This document shows, in pieces, positions 22,580-34,510 of a stretch of DNA of 64,000 nt. Position numbers and translations under genes: made by a program. Each line of letters opens with the position of its first letter. Positions within the stretch are counted from its first letter, which is position 1. Source of the DNA: Flabesymbios commensalis (Eukaryota; Annelida; Polychaeta; Terebellida; Flabelligeridae). The DNA lies in the NCBI GenBank assembly GCA_964017125.1, contig OZ024905.1, positions 38,795,979 through 38,859,978 of the forward strand, given 5' to 3'. The notes under the pieces were generated by a model. That model did no database searches. It saw only the letters and a program-made list of their open reading frames with translations, and was not told the DNA's origin.

Positions 22580-25500
22580 GTTATTAATGCTTGATGTGTT
22601 AAGTAATTAATAATTATGGCCGATTACAAAATGGCCGCCATGGAATCAATGAATGGAATCAATATGTTGTGCATAATAATTATAATAGTCATCTCACAAA
22701 CACGGTCTTGGTAAAATATGCCTTTTTTCAGCTTTGGCTCGGTGACCTAAACATGCTAAAGCTTTGACTCCTAAAAAATGAACATTCAGTTCCCTTTAAT
22801 TATTGTAATTGTTAAGCATGTACTACGTAATAATCATTACAGAAACGCTGTTTTGGTGTTTACTCCAGAGATCACAGACACCTAAAAAGTTATCTCAGCC
22901 ACTACAAGGGTGATCTTGGCCACTAACAAACTGGTGTCAGCCAGTGACAAATTTATCTAAGCCACTACAAGGTGATCTTGGCCACTGAAGAAAAGATCCC
23001 AGCCACTTTAAAAGTTATCTAAACCACTACAACAGTGATCTTGACCACCGAAGAAGTAATTACAACCACTTTAAAAGTTATCTCAGCCACTGCAAAAGTG
23101 ATCTTGGTCACTAAAAAACTGGTGTCAGTCACTGAAAAAGTTATCTAAGCCATTACAAATGATCTTGGCCACTGCAGAAGTGATCACAGCCACTTTACAA
23201 ATTATCTAAACCATTACAAAAGTGATATTGACCACAGAAGAGACTACAACAGTTATGTTGGACACTGCAGAAGTGATCACATCAACTTTAAAAGTTATCT
23301 CAGCCACTACAAAAATGATCTTGGCTACTAAAGAAGCGACCACACACACTTTGAAAATGATCTAAGCCACTACAAAAGTGATCTTGACGACTAAATAAGT
23401 GATCACATCCACTTTCAAAGTTATCTCACCATCTACACAAGTTATCACGACTACTGAAGAAGTGATCATAACTACTTTAAAAGTTATGTCAGCCACTACA
23501 AAGGTGATTTTGGTCACTAACAAACTGGTTTTAGCCACTGAAAAAATTATCTAAGCCATTACAGAGTGATCTTAGCCACTGGAGAAGTAATCACAGCCAC
23601 TTGAAAAATTATCTAAACCGCTACAAAAGTGATCTTGACCACTGAAAAAGTGAGTACAACCATTCTAAAAGTTATCTCAGCCATGACGAAAGTGATCTTG
23701 ACCACTGAAGAAGAGATCAGAGCGCCTATAAAAGTTATCTCAGCCACTACAAAGGTGATATTGGCCAGTGAAGATGTGATAACAGCCACTTTTCTAATTA
23801 TCTCAGCCGATACAAAAGTGATCTTGGACACTAACGGGATCACAGCCACTTTAAAAAATATCTAAACCACTACAAAAGTGATCTTGACCACCGAAGAAGT
23901 AATTACAATAACTTTAAAGGTTATCTCAGCCACTACAAAAGTGATCTTAGAAACTGCAGAAATGATCACATCACCTTTAAAAGTTATCTCAGCCACTACA
24001 AAAGTGATCTTGGCCACTAAAGAAGCGATCACACACACTTTAAAAATGATCAAAGCCACTACAAAAGCGATCTTGACAACTAAATAAGTGATCACATCCA
24101 CTTTAAAAGTTATCTCAGCCACTACAAAAGTTATCATGACCACTGAAGAAGTGATCATAGCCACTTTACAAATTATGTCGGCCACTACAAAGGTGATTTT
24201 GGTCACTAACAAACTGGTGTCAGCTACTGAAAAATCATCTAAGCCATCACAGAGTGATCTTGTCCACTGTCCACTGAAGAAGTGATAACAGCCACTTTAA
24301 AAATTATCTAAAAAACTACAAAAGTGATCTTGACCACTAAAGAAGTGATTACAACTATTTAAAATGTTATCTCAGCCATGACAAAAATGATCTTGACCAC
24401 CGAAGAAGTGATTACAACCATTTTAAAAGTTATCTCAGCCACTACAAAAGTGATCTTGTCCACTGAAGAAGCGAGCACAGCGAGTTTAAAAGTTATCTTA
24501 GCCACTACAAAAGTGATCTTAGTCGTACAGAAACGAACGTGTGCTCGTGAACTATTTTCAAAAGTTTCTAAAATATGAATTGCCATTTTTTAGGCGGCCA
24601 TCTTGGATTGGTTCTTAAATAACATATTCTAGTGCTTAAACATGTTAAAATATACATAGATATATACAGTGGATTCATTCAGCATTAAAATATAAGACTA
24701 GACGCAAAAACCGTGTTTCTGAGATAAAAATTAAGCAAACCATGTTGAATTATGCATATGAAGATTAAGCATTGATTTCACGGTGGCCATTTTAAAATCG
24801 GCCGTATTGATTAATTACTCTACAAATCAAGCACTAATCATATGATTTTTACTCAAGGGTTATCTCTGAACCAAATGACACCGATCGTGGGGGTTTGCTT
24901 ACATGATAAAACATGTGCTTCTAAAATATTGAAATTTTGAACATTTTCTTGATCATTTCTGACAGCCATCTTGGATTGAGTCTCAAATATCACTTTCCAG
25001 CATCTGTAAATACTTGAACGAACAATAAAATGTAAGATTACACACTCAAACCGTGCTTGTGATGCGAAATTTAAGAAAACCATGTTCAATAATACATTTC
25101 GGGAAAAAACATGGATTTTATGGCGGCCATTTTGAAATTGGCCATAATGATCGATTACTCGACGAATCAAGCATTGGTAACCTAATTCAGACTTCAGGGA
25201 TGTATCTGAACCAAATCATACCGCTCATGGAGACTTTCGTGCAGAAACGAACATGTTGTCATGAACTATATGCAAAAAAAATGAAAAATAATGAAAATTC
25301 GGAAAAATTGCATTTTGCGACATATTTGCAATATTGAAAATAGCTCTTAGTGGTAGGATGGTAGTGCAAAATTATATTATTTTTTACTATTTTATCTCCA
25401 CAGATATATGACATGATCAATAGAAAAAACTAAATCCAAAAACATTTCATTTAAATGGCCCAACATAATAGAGTGAGAATGACGCGAAAATCATATTTTA

Positions 25501-25974
25501 GGGAATATTTTCTCTAAAAATCGACTAGGTGTACAAAAGTGTCAAATTCTCAGCCCGCCCCCATTTCCGGCAATGTCATCAAGCAGATTCTGTAGCTAGA
25601 GACACTTGGGAACAATTCTAGACATGTGGACAAATGTTGTTCCGCCGGTTTAGGTAACTCCTTAAATATGGCTCTTTTTTGGTGTCTGCTTCTGTATTAT
25701 CTCTCTGACCTGTTCCTCTTTGAACGCTTGTTTCAAGCTTTGGACGATTTAATCCAGCATCGGTTCAATGTTGGCTCATCTTTTGCCATCTTGATTAGGT
25801 AGTAAGCCCAACATTGTCTAAGTTGAACACCTTTTCCCTTTTGGACGATTAATTCAGGTTTTGAACGGTTTGTCCCAAGAAGAATAATTGTGTTTGAACG
25901 CCATTCTGAACGCAGTGTTCAACCCAAAAGAACGACCGTTCTGAACGGGAGGCTGGCTGAGAACAATGATTGTG
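22580..25974. repeat. giant inverted repeat, left arm (3.4 kb)
   Basis: This arm is the reverse complement of 26357-30567 at roughly 93-97% identity over long blocks by eye. From outside inwards it holds a GGCCGCCAT-containing block, an array of 63-bp units (22862-24525), two ~350-base units built around GGCGGCCATTTTGAAAT, and an inner block (25340-25974) ending in a GTTCGAACGG-rich stretch. Compared with the right arm it lacks about 90 bases near 22710, some 63-bp units and a ~450-base segment. No gene is convincing. Confidence 0.95.
22862..24525. repeat. 63-bp minisatellite array in the left palindrome arm
   Basis: About 26 diverged units follow one another, each built on CACTACAAAAGTGATCTTGACC, GAAGAAGTGATCAC and CACTTTAAAAGTTATCTC themes. 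Because 63 is a multiple of 3 and the unit lacks stops in some frames, long open frames of a 21-residue repeat (VILTTEEVITTTLKVISATT and one more residue) appear, with others on the opposite strand. GTGATCAC palindromes recur. I see no reason to call it coding. Confidence 0.9.
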
Positions 25975-26356
25975 GTTGCGAAATTACAATAATGGATTTT
26001 GTCAGCATAGATTTCTTCATAATTTATGTTAATTTTAAGTGAATTTGATAAGACGTGCAAGACCAAGATCATTGATATATCAAATTAAAGTTAATTCATA
26101 TGAAATCTAACTGGTGAAATAAAATTACAGATGGCCTTGTTTGCATTTCACAATGATATGCACCTTGGCATCATGAAGCTGAATTTATTTCAATATCAGC
26201 TCGCTATATAAAAATGCGGTACATTTCCGAGGACAACTTACAACTCAGTAGCACCCTTTACCTGTATGAAATGCTAGGTGTCCCTGTAAAAATAATCAAC
26301 CAGAACGGCCGTTCGAACGCCGTTCCATGTGCCATTCGAACGGTTGGCGTTCAGAA
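25975..26356. other. spacer of the giant palindrome
   Basis: This is the single-copy centre of about 382 bases between the two arms. It is AT-rich on its left side. On its right edge it has clustered short palindromes, GAACGGCCGTTCGAACGCC at 26303-26321 and CATTCGAACGG at 26333-26343. No gene is present. Confidence 0.8.
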
Positions 26357-29300
26357 CGACAATCATGGTTCTCAGCCAGCCTCCCGTTCAGAACGGTCGT
26401 TCTTTTGGGTTGAACACTGCGTTCAGAATGGCGTTCAAACACAATTTTTCTTCTTGGGGCAAACCGTTCAAAACCTGAATTAATCGTCCAAAAGGGAAAA
26501 GGTGTTCAACTTAGACAATGTTAGGCTTACTACCTAATCAAGATGGCAAAAGATGAGCCAACATTGAGCCGATGCTCGATGAAATCGTCCAAAGCTTGAA
26601 ATAAGCGTTCAAAGAGGAACAGGTCAGAGAGATAGTACAGAAGCAGACACCAAAAAAGAGCCATATTTAAGGAGTTACCAAAACCGGCGGTACAACACTT
26701 GTCCACATGTCTAGAATTGTTCCCAAGTGTCTCTAGCTACAGAATCTGGTTGATGACATTGCCGGAAATGGGGGCGGGCTGAGAATTTGACACTTTTGTA
26801 CACCTAGTCGATTTTTAGAAAAAATATTCCCTAAAATATGATTTTCGCGTCATTCTCACTCTATTATGTTGGGCCATTTAAATGAAATGTTTTTGGATTC
26901 AGTTTTTTCTATTGATCATGTCATATATCTGTGGAGATAAAATAGTAAAAAATAATATAATTTTGCACTAGCATCCCACCCCTAAGATATATTTTCAATA
27001 TTGCAAATATGTCGCAAAATGCAATTTGTCCGAATTTACATTTTTTAAATATTTTTTTGCATATAGTTCATGACAACTTGTTAGTTTCTGCACTAAAGTC
27101 TCCATGAGCGGTATGATTTGGTTCAGATACATCCCTGAAGTCTGAATTAGGTTACCAATGCTTGATTCGTCGAGTAATCGATCATTATGGCCAATTTCAA
27201 AATGGCCGTCATAAAATCCATGGTTTTTCCCGAAATGTATTATTGAACATGGTTTTCTTAAATTTCGCATCACAAGCACGGTTTGAGTGTGTAATCTTAC
27301 ATTTTGTTGTTCGTTCAAGAATTTACAGATGCTGGAAAGTGATATTTGAGACTCAATCCAAGATGGCTGCCAGAAATGATCAAGAAAATGTTCAAAATTT
27401 CAATATTTTAGAAGCACATGTTTTATCATGTAAGAAAACCCCCACGATCGGTGTCATTTGGTTCAGAGATAACCCTTGAGTAAAAATCATATGATTAGTG
27501 CTTAATTTGTAGAGTAATTAATCAATACGGCCGATTTTAAAAGGGCCACCGTGAAATCAATGCTTAATCTTCATATGCATAATTCAACATGGTTTGCTTA
27601 ATTTTTATCTCAGAAACACGGTTTTTGCGTCTAGTCTTATATTTTAATGCTGAATGAATCCTCTGTATATATCTATGTATATTTTAACATGTTTAAGCAC
27701 TAGAATATGTTATTTAAGAACCAATCCAAGATGGCCGCCTAAAAAATGGCAATTAATATTTTAGAAACTTTTGAAAATAGTTCATGAGCACACGTTCGTT
27801 TCTGTACGAAAATCTCAGTGAGCGGTATTATTTGGTTCAGAGGCATATATTAAGTCAAAATCAGGTGATTAATTCTTGATTTGTCAAGTAATTAGTCATT
27901 ATGGCTGATTTTAAAATGGCCGCCGTTAAATAATTGTATTATTGAACATCGTTTACCTAATAGTCATATCATAAACACGGTTTTTATGTAATATCTTAAA
28001 GCGACACAATCAGTCTGAAATCATTAACAAAATCGGTAATTTTTTTTGGTTTATTAATATAACCACATGACATGTCCATATAGACTAGAACTGCAAATCT
28101 TTTTTATTTATTTTTGTGCTGCGCATTTACCAGTTAAGCGAGATATAGAGACGGAATTCCGGTATTTCTTATTTTGGACATGCATGTACGAAATAAGAAA
28201 GCGGAAATTTTTATCTGGTGCGAAAAATATACTACAGTTACAAAGATCACTTTTGTAGTGGCTTACTTCTTCAGTGGTCAAGATTACTTTTGTAGTGGCT
28301 GAGATAACTTTTAAAGTAGTTCCAATCACTTCTTCGGTGGCAAAGAACACTTTTGTAGTGGCTGAGATAATTTTCAGAATAATTGTAATCACTTCATCAG
28401 TGGTCAAGATCACTTTTGTTGTGGTTTAGATAATTTTAAAAATGGCTGTGGTCACTTATTCAGTGGCCGAGATCACTTTGTAGTGTCTGACATAATTTGC
28501 AAAGTGGCTGTTATCACTTCTTCACTGACTAAGATCACTTTTGTAGTGGCTAAGATAACTTTTAAACTCGCTGTGCTCGCTTCTTCAGTGGTCAAGATCA
28601 CTTTTGTAATGGCTGAGATAACTTTTAAAATGGTTGTAATCACTTCTTCGGTGGTCAAGATCATTTTTGTCATGGCTGAGATAACTTTTTAAATGGTTGT
28701 AATCACTTCTTTAGTGGTCAAGATCATTTTTGTAGTGATTTAGATAATTTTTAAAGTGGCTGTGATCACTTCTTCAGTGGACAGTGGACAAGATCACTCT
28801 GTAATGGCTTAGATAATTTTTCAGTGGCTGACACCAGTTTGTTAGTGACCAAAATCACCTTTGTAGTGGCCGACATAATTTGTAAAGTGGCTATGATCAC
28901 TTCTTCAGTGGTCATGATAACTTGTGTAGTGGTTGAGATAACTTTTAAAGTGGATGTGATCACGTATTTAGTTGTCAAGATCGCTTTTGTAGTGGCTTAG
29001 ATCATTTTTAAAGTGTGTGTGATCGCTTCTTTAGTGGCCAAGATCACTTTTGTAGTGGCTGAGATAACTTTTAAAGGTGATGTGATCACTTCTGCAGTCT
29101 CCAAGATCACTTTTGTAGTGGCTGAGATAACCTTTAAAGTTGTTGTAATTACTTCTTCGGTGGTCAAGATCACTTTTGTAGTGGTTTAGATATTTTTTAA
29201 GTGGCTGTGATCCCGTTAGTGTCCAAGATCACTTTTGTATCGGCTGAGATAATTATAAAAGTGGCTGTTATCACATCTTCACTGGTCAATATCACCTTTG

Positions 29301-30567
29301 TAGTGGCTGAGATAATTTTTATAGGCGCTCTAATCACTTCTTCAGTGGTCAAGATCACTTTCGTCATGGCTGAGATAACTTTTAGAATGGTTGTACTCAC
29401 TTTTTCAGTGGTCAAGATCACTTTTGTAGCGGTTTAGATAATTTTTCAAGTGGCTGTGATTACTTCTTCAGTGGCTAAAATCACTCTGTAATGGCTTAAA
29501 TAATTTTTTCAGTGGCTAAAACCAGTTTGTTAGTGACTAAAATCACCTTTGTAGTGGCTGACATAACTTTTAAAGTAGTTATGATCACTTCTTCAGTGGT
29601 CATGGTAACTTGTGTAGATAGTGAGATAACTTTAAAAGTGGATGTGATCACTTATTTAGTCGTCAAGATCACTTTTGTAGTGGCTTAGATCATTTTCAAA
29701 GTGTGTGTGGTCGCTTCTTTAGTAGCCAAGATCATTTTTGTAGTGGCTGAGATGTGATCACTTCTGCAGTGTCCAACATAACTGTTGTAGTCTCTTCGGT
29801 GGTCAATATCATTTTTGTAATGGTTTAGATAATTTGTAAAGTGGCTGTGATCACTTCTGCAGTGGCCAAGATCATTTGTAATGGCTTAGATAACTTTTTC
29901 AGTGACTGACACCAGTTTGTTAGTGACCAAGATCACTTTTGCAGTGGCTGAGATAACTTTTAAAGTGGTTGTAATTACTTCTTCGGTGGTCAAGATCACT
30001 GTTGTAGTGGTTTAGATAACTTTTAAAGAGGCTGGGATCTTTTCTTCAGTGGCCAAGATCACCTTGTAGTGGCTTAGATAAATTTGTCACTGGCTGACAC
30101 CAGTTTGTTAGTGGCTGCGATCTTTTCTTCAGTGGCTAAGATCACCCTTGTAGTGGCTGAGATAACTTTTCAGGTGATCTGTGATCTCTGGAGTAAACAC
30201 CAAAACAGCGTTTCTGTAATGATTATTACGTAGTACATGCTTAACAATTACAATAATTAAAGGGAACTGAATGTTCATTTTTTAAGAGTCAAAGCTTTAG
30301 CATGCTTAGGTCACCGAGCCAAAGCTGAAAAAAGGCATATTTTCTTGTCATTTTCACTGCTGCCATCTTAGATTCTTAAAGAACTTAACATTACTTTTAG
30401 TGGATTCACTGAAACTTAAAATGCAAAATTAAATACCAAGACCGTGTTTGTGAGATGACTATTCTAATTATTATGCACAACATATTGATTCCATTCATTG
30501 ATTCCATGGCGGCCATTTTGTAATCGGCCATAATTATTAATTACTTAACACATCAAGCATTAATAAC
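26357..30567. repeat. giant inverted repeat, right arm (4.2 kb)
   Basis: This is the inverted partner of 22580-25974. It is longer because its 63-bp array has more units and because it keeps a segment at about 27790-28230 and one near 30330-30430 that the left arm lacks. Its outer end reads CACATCAAGCATTAATAAC, the inverse of the bases at 22580-22598. Confidence 0.95.
28240..30180. repeat. 63-bp minisatellite array in the right palindrome arm
   Basis: This is the inverted partner of the array at 22862-24525, with about 30 units. Typical words are AGATCACTTTTGTAGTGGCT, GAGATAACTTTTAAAGTGG and GTGATCACTTCTTCAGTGG. The open frames are again by-products of the 21-codon period. Confidence 0.9.
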
Positions 30568-31500
30568 CTTGACTCATAGGACGTCTCGGAAATAAATAAT
30601 ACCGCTCATGGAGGTTTTCATACAGATATAGAATACAGCGTGTCCCTCATAAATTATTTGTAAAATCGTGCGACATTTTGACAATGTTGCGGCGACCATC
30701 TTGAATTTCTTAGTAAATTTCTATTTTTTCCCATGTCATTATACTTTTATTGGACATTGTGAGGATTAAAAAGTAAGACTAGACATTTAAATCGTGTCTG
30801 TGAGATAACTGTGTAACAACCATGTTCACTAATACATTTTCGAGAATGACAGGTAATTGATTTCACAGCGACTATTTTAAAATAGGCCATAATTAATAAT
30901 TATTCAACACATCAAACATTAATCACCTGATTTTTGTTCATCGTGAAATTTTGAGCATTTTCTTCACCATTTTCTGGCGGCCATCTTGGATTTGGTGGTA
31001 AATATCACATTACAGCATTTGTAACTACTTAAGCGAGCATGAAAATGTAAGATTAATATCACATTACAGCATTTGTAACTACTTAAGCGAGCATTAAAAT
31101 GTAAGATTAGATACCAAAACTATGATTGTGATGTGAAATTTAAGAAAACCATGTTTGATAATAATATATTTCAGGAGAAATCATGGATTTTACGGCGGCC
31201 ATTTTGAAATTGACTATAATGATCAATCACTTGAAAAATCAAGCATCGGTAACCTACTTTTGACTTAAGGGATGCATCTGAACCCCATTAGTACCGCTCA
31301 TGGAGATTTTCGTGCATAAACGAACCTGTTGTCATAAACTATATACAACAAAATTGAAAAAATTGACAATTTTGAAAAAAATCACATTTTGCGCCATATC
31401 TACACTATCCGAAATAGCTCTTCGAGGTGGGATGCTACTGCAAAATTATATATTTTTTTTTACTATTTTATCTCCACAGATATATGACCTGAGGGATAGA
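30568..31500. repeat. further ~350-bp units outside the right arm
   Basis: Two or more further diverged units of the type found in the palindrome arms continue here in the orientation of the left arm. Landmarks are ACCGCTCATGGAG, GGCGGCCATCTTGGATTTGG, an ACCATGTT word, GGCGGCCATTTTGAAATTG and AATCAAGCATCGGTAACC. They show that the palindrome was built from a larger tandem family. Confidence 0.7.
31001..31108. repeat. 54-bp tandem duplication
   Basis: The segment starting aatatcacattacagcattt at 31001 recurs at 31055 with one visible difference (atgaaaat against attaaaat). This is a local duplication within the ~350-bp units. Confidence 0.9.
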
Positions 31501-31949
31501 AAAAAACTTTGAATCCTTATGATGTCTGCGAACATAAAAATTCAGGTAAACGTGCATCTCCGGCTGCGTTTGGCTAAAATAGGCTAATATATTCAAAATG
31601 GCCGCCAAATTAATAAATTTGTGAAAAAATGATATATTGGCCATAAGCATTCATTGATATATGACTGAAGCCATAATATCTATACCTTTGTCAAACTTGC
31701 ATCAACATGTTTTTATTATACCACACCAAAAAAAAATTGCTACTGAAATACGGACAAAATGGCGGCCGAAATGGCTGAAATTGGAGGGAAAATGTGTACT
31801 GGCTATGTTATGGTTGTCGGTAAGGTATCACCCGGAAGGGGAATTTAGGCCACTATTATTTTCACATAGCTGGATTACTCAGAGGCCAGAATCAACCTGT
31901 TGATCAGGTAACTGCGCTGTTTTTTTCGACTTCGTGTTGTCTGATCTTT
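31501..31949. other. intergenic stretch
   Basis: No gene was recognised. AAAATGGCCGCC near 31597 and AAAATGGCGGCC near 31757 repeat the motif common in this window. Confidence 0.45.
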
Positions 31950-32278
31950 TCACATTCAGCTTTTTCATTCATTAAAACCTTTCCAAAGTATCCAGCCAAA
32001 ATCACGCCTAGAGAAAATAATATACGAAGAGAGGTATTACACTTGTTCCTAGAGGTATTTGTTAAAAAAAATTGTTTTTGCTTACTTGACATTAAAATTG
32101 ATGCTTTGACCTTGAAGATGACAAAACTATCAAAATAGTACCAGAAATGGATTACTCAGTCAAAATCACATCAAAATGGTGTTATAAACTTATTAACATC
32201 TGTCTTTGATAAAAACTATATATTTACATCTATGACCTTGGAATTGACTTTGAAGATGACCTTACATCCATATACGGA

Positions 32279-32388
32279 ATACGGCGTTAGCTCATCGGTG
32301 TCTGCTCAATCACTGAAGTTAAGCAACGTCGCGGCCGGTTCATAATTGCATGGGTGACCGCCTGGGACTGCCAGGTGCTGTATACACT
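32279..32388 (+). ncRNA. 5S rRNA-derived sequence (pseudogene or SINE head)
   Basis: The segment follows the layout of 5S rRNA. It has GAAGTTAAGCAACGTCG, which matches the internal promoter region (AAGCTAAGCAGGGTCG in vertebrates), then GCATGGGTGACCGCCTGGGA, then CAGGTGCTGTAT, the near-3' part. The first 40 bases are more diverged. About 105 of the ~120 bases of 5S are represented. A single isolated diverged copy beside a SINE suggests a retroposed 5S or a SINE3-type head, not a working 5S gene. Confidence 0.7.
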
Positions 32389-32429
32389 ACATGCAATGCG
32401 TGTAAAAGAATGAAATCAATATGATATTC

Positions 32430-32738
32430 AAAATGAAATGAATCGGGCTTTACGCCACCTTTGTGCACATATAGGCTAAACTGGGCCAGGAGAATCTCCT
32501 GATGATGGTAAGATGATTGGGATGACACTGTCCTCCAGATTCGAAATTCGTGCCCTGGCGGTCTGAGCCCGAGCACGCTACCTCTCGGTCACGGAGGCTC
32601 CCCACAATACTGACTTTCACACGTGGATGGGGGAGAAACATTTTTTTGTTTCTTTCAAACCGCTGAGACCGGGAACCGAACCCGGACTCTGGCGTGAAAG
32701 GCAGCGGTGCTAACCACTACCCTAGGGCCCCTGCCCGA
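32430..32738 (-). mobile_element. dimeric tRNA-derived SINE, copy D
   Basis: On the minus strand it begins GGGCAGGGGCCCTAGGGTAG and holds both tRNA-like modules and the tail GATTCATTTCATTTT. I could not find a clear flanking direct repeat, so this may be an older copy. It sits within the AGGTCA-rich repeat, next to the 5S-derived sequence. Confidence 0.8.
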
Positions 32739-33250
32739 CATGCGTGCAGCGATGTCGTGTCGTGGGGCTCAGAGAACCACGTAAATCAGATGATTCGTCT
32801 GACTGACTTTGAGTTGGACGTAAAAGAACCTCAATGGACGTAGGCGCAGTTTCCATCCGGCGAGACCTCAGAAAATCCACAATGTGGAGTACTTGGCACA
32901 TAAATAAGGTCATGCATGATGTTATGAATGATAACAGGCCTTGCTAAGTCACTCGCGCGGCGCGATAGCACAATAGTGCGTATTGCCACGTAATATACAT
33001 ATACAGACAGAAATCACTAAAATAGTACAATAAATGATCTTGAAATTGACCTTTTCACCTTAAAGATGACCTTGGATCACAAAAAAATCTTATGAGAAAT
33101 GGATTCTCCAGTCAAAATCACACTAAAAAGAGGTATTATACTTGTTCCTACCTTTATTTGTAGAAAATCATATTTGCCCTTGAAATTGACCTTTGACCTT
33201 GGATTTTGCCTCGAGCGCAAATTGCTCAAGGATGACAAGATGTCTACATA

Positions 33251-34055
33251 CTTTTTTGCTGGCTATTTGTGCTTTGGTCTAAATAATGCTGGAATGGGAC
33301 ACACAAGACGACATATCACACATGTTTTAAGATACCATCATTTGTGACTTTTTATGATTCTGCGGCGGCCATCTTAGAATTCCCATTTTAAGATATGAAA
33401 CTGGGTTATGCGATCTTGGCAACAAGCAGAATTCACTTCAGCAATGTAAAAACTAACAGAATCAACAATAAAATTGTTTTTGGGACGAATCTTAAAGTAG
33501 AAAACAAATGCCGCCTGACTAGTAATAGAAATGGAGCATTGAAAAACTTTTCAAATTCAAAATGAAATAACTGGTTGAAGCGCCTTCTGTTAGTTGTGAA
33601 TCCACCCTTTAGTTATACCAATAGCATAATACATAGCTACTGTAATGACGTAGTTATACGTACGTCCGTCAGAAATAGTTATATTTCCTGAATCTTACCA
33701 AAATGGGGACCTGGGGAGATGAATATATATACCAAGCCAATATTTTTAATCTAAAAGCAGTGGCTATTGACACCCCTGTCATTAGTACATTTATACGCGT
33801 TATTGACAGGGCGATGATTAGCCGATCAGCGCTTCCCGCACATCATCCCAGCGAAAAGCACATGTGCTGGTAAAATGGCTGCGAGAATAGAGGCTGGTAT
33901 GGTGTCTTCTTCTCAAACTGGGAAGAGTGGAATAAGACGTTAAAAAACTTCAAATCTACCCATCAAGTAGAATTTAGTCTATTGCCCAGCCCTTTAGTCC
34001 GTAGCTAAATAGGGGGGGGTTAACCCTGCTAAAAATACATCAACACCCACTTCTG
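33251..34055. other. intergenic stretch before the minisatellite
   Basis: No gene was recognised. GGCGGCCATCTTAGAATT near 33365 repeats the common motif. The last 250 bases could be the leading region of the LINE that follows, but nothing confirms it. Confidence 0.4.
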
Positions 34056-34508
34056 ACCCTGTCAATAAAATATCAATACCCACCGCTGAAAGGGTGACAT
34101 TGCCGATAAGACATAAGACATCAACACCCACTGCTGACAGGGTCACACTGTCAATAAGACATCAACACCCCCTGCTGATAGGGTCATCCTGTCAATGAGA
34201 CATCAACATCCACTGCTGATAGGGTCACCCTGTCAATAAGACATCAACACCAACTGCTGACAGGGACATCCTGTCAATAAGACACAACAACACCCACTAC
34301 TGACAGGTTCACCCTATCAATAAGACATCAACACCCACTGCTGAAAAGGTCACCCTGTCAATAAGACATCAACACCCACTACTGACAGGTTCACCCTGTC
34401 AATAAGACATCAACACCCACTGCTGAAAAGGTCACCCTGTCAATAAGACATCAACACCCACTACTGACAGGGTAACCCTTTCAATAAGACATCAACACCC
34501 ACTGCTGA
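34056..34508. repeat. 41-bp minisatellite
   Basis: About 11 units with the themes AATAAGACATCAACACCCAC, TGCTGACAGGG and TCACCCTGTC recur every 41 bases (for example at 34401 and 34442). The array ends exactly where LINE coding sequence starts. One isolated unit-like piece lies at 51044-51073. Confidence 0.95.
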
Positions 34509-34510
34509 CT

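Larger units (their letters stand above)
31950..33250. repeat. diverged AGGTCA-rich tandem repeat (inverse orientation), interrupted
   Basis: Units with the themes GAAATGGATTCTCCAGTCAA, GAGGTATTATACTTGTTCCT and GAAATTGACCTTTGACCTT occur at about 31970-32265 and 32995-33245. They are the inverse of the units at 35530-36175. A 5S-derived sequence and a SINE lie between the two blocks. No coding sequence is present. Confidence 0.7.

Noticed and set aside
23613-24586. Open frames of 60-116 codons in the 63-bp arrays (also 28108-29437)
   Set aside because: They follow from a stop-poor unit whose length is a multiple of three, occur on both strands, and are interrupted irregularly.
25053-25337. 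94-105 codon frames mirrored in the two palindrome arms (also 26995-27479)
   Set aside because: Both strands are open in both arms, no domain is visible, and the frames end at repeat borders. Their duplication reflects the palindrome.
22580-30567. The palindrome as an assembly artefact
   Set aside because: It is not excluded, but the arms differ in length, unit number and many single bases, and they have a distinct centre. A simple mirrored assembly error would not produce that.
32279-32388. Functional 5S rRNA gene
   Set aside because: The first third is too diverged, it is a single copy, and no T-run terminator follows directly.
34056-34508. Regular 41-bp repeat considered as a CRISPR array (also the 32-bp array at 38045-38500)
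   Set aside because: Units are contiguous tandem repeats without unique spacers, and the DNA is eukaryotic.
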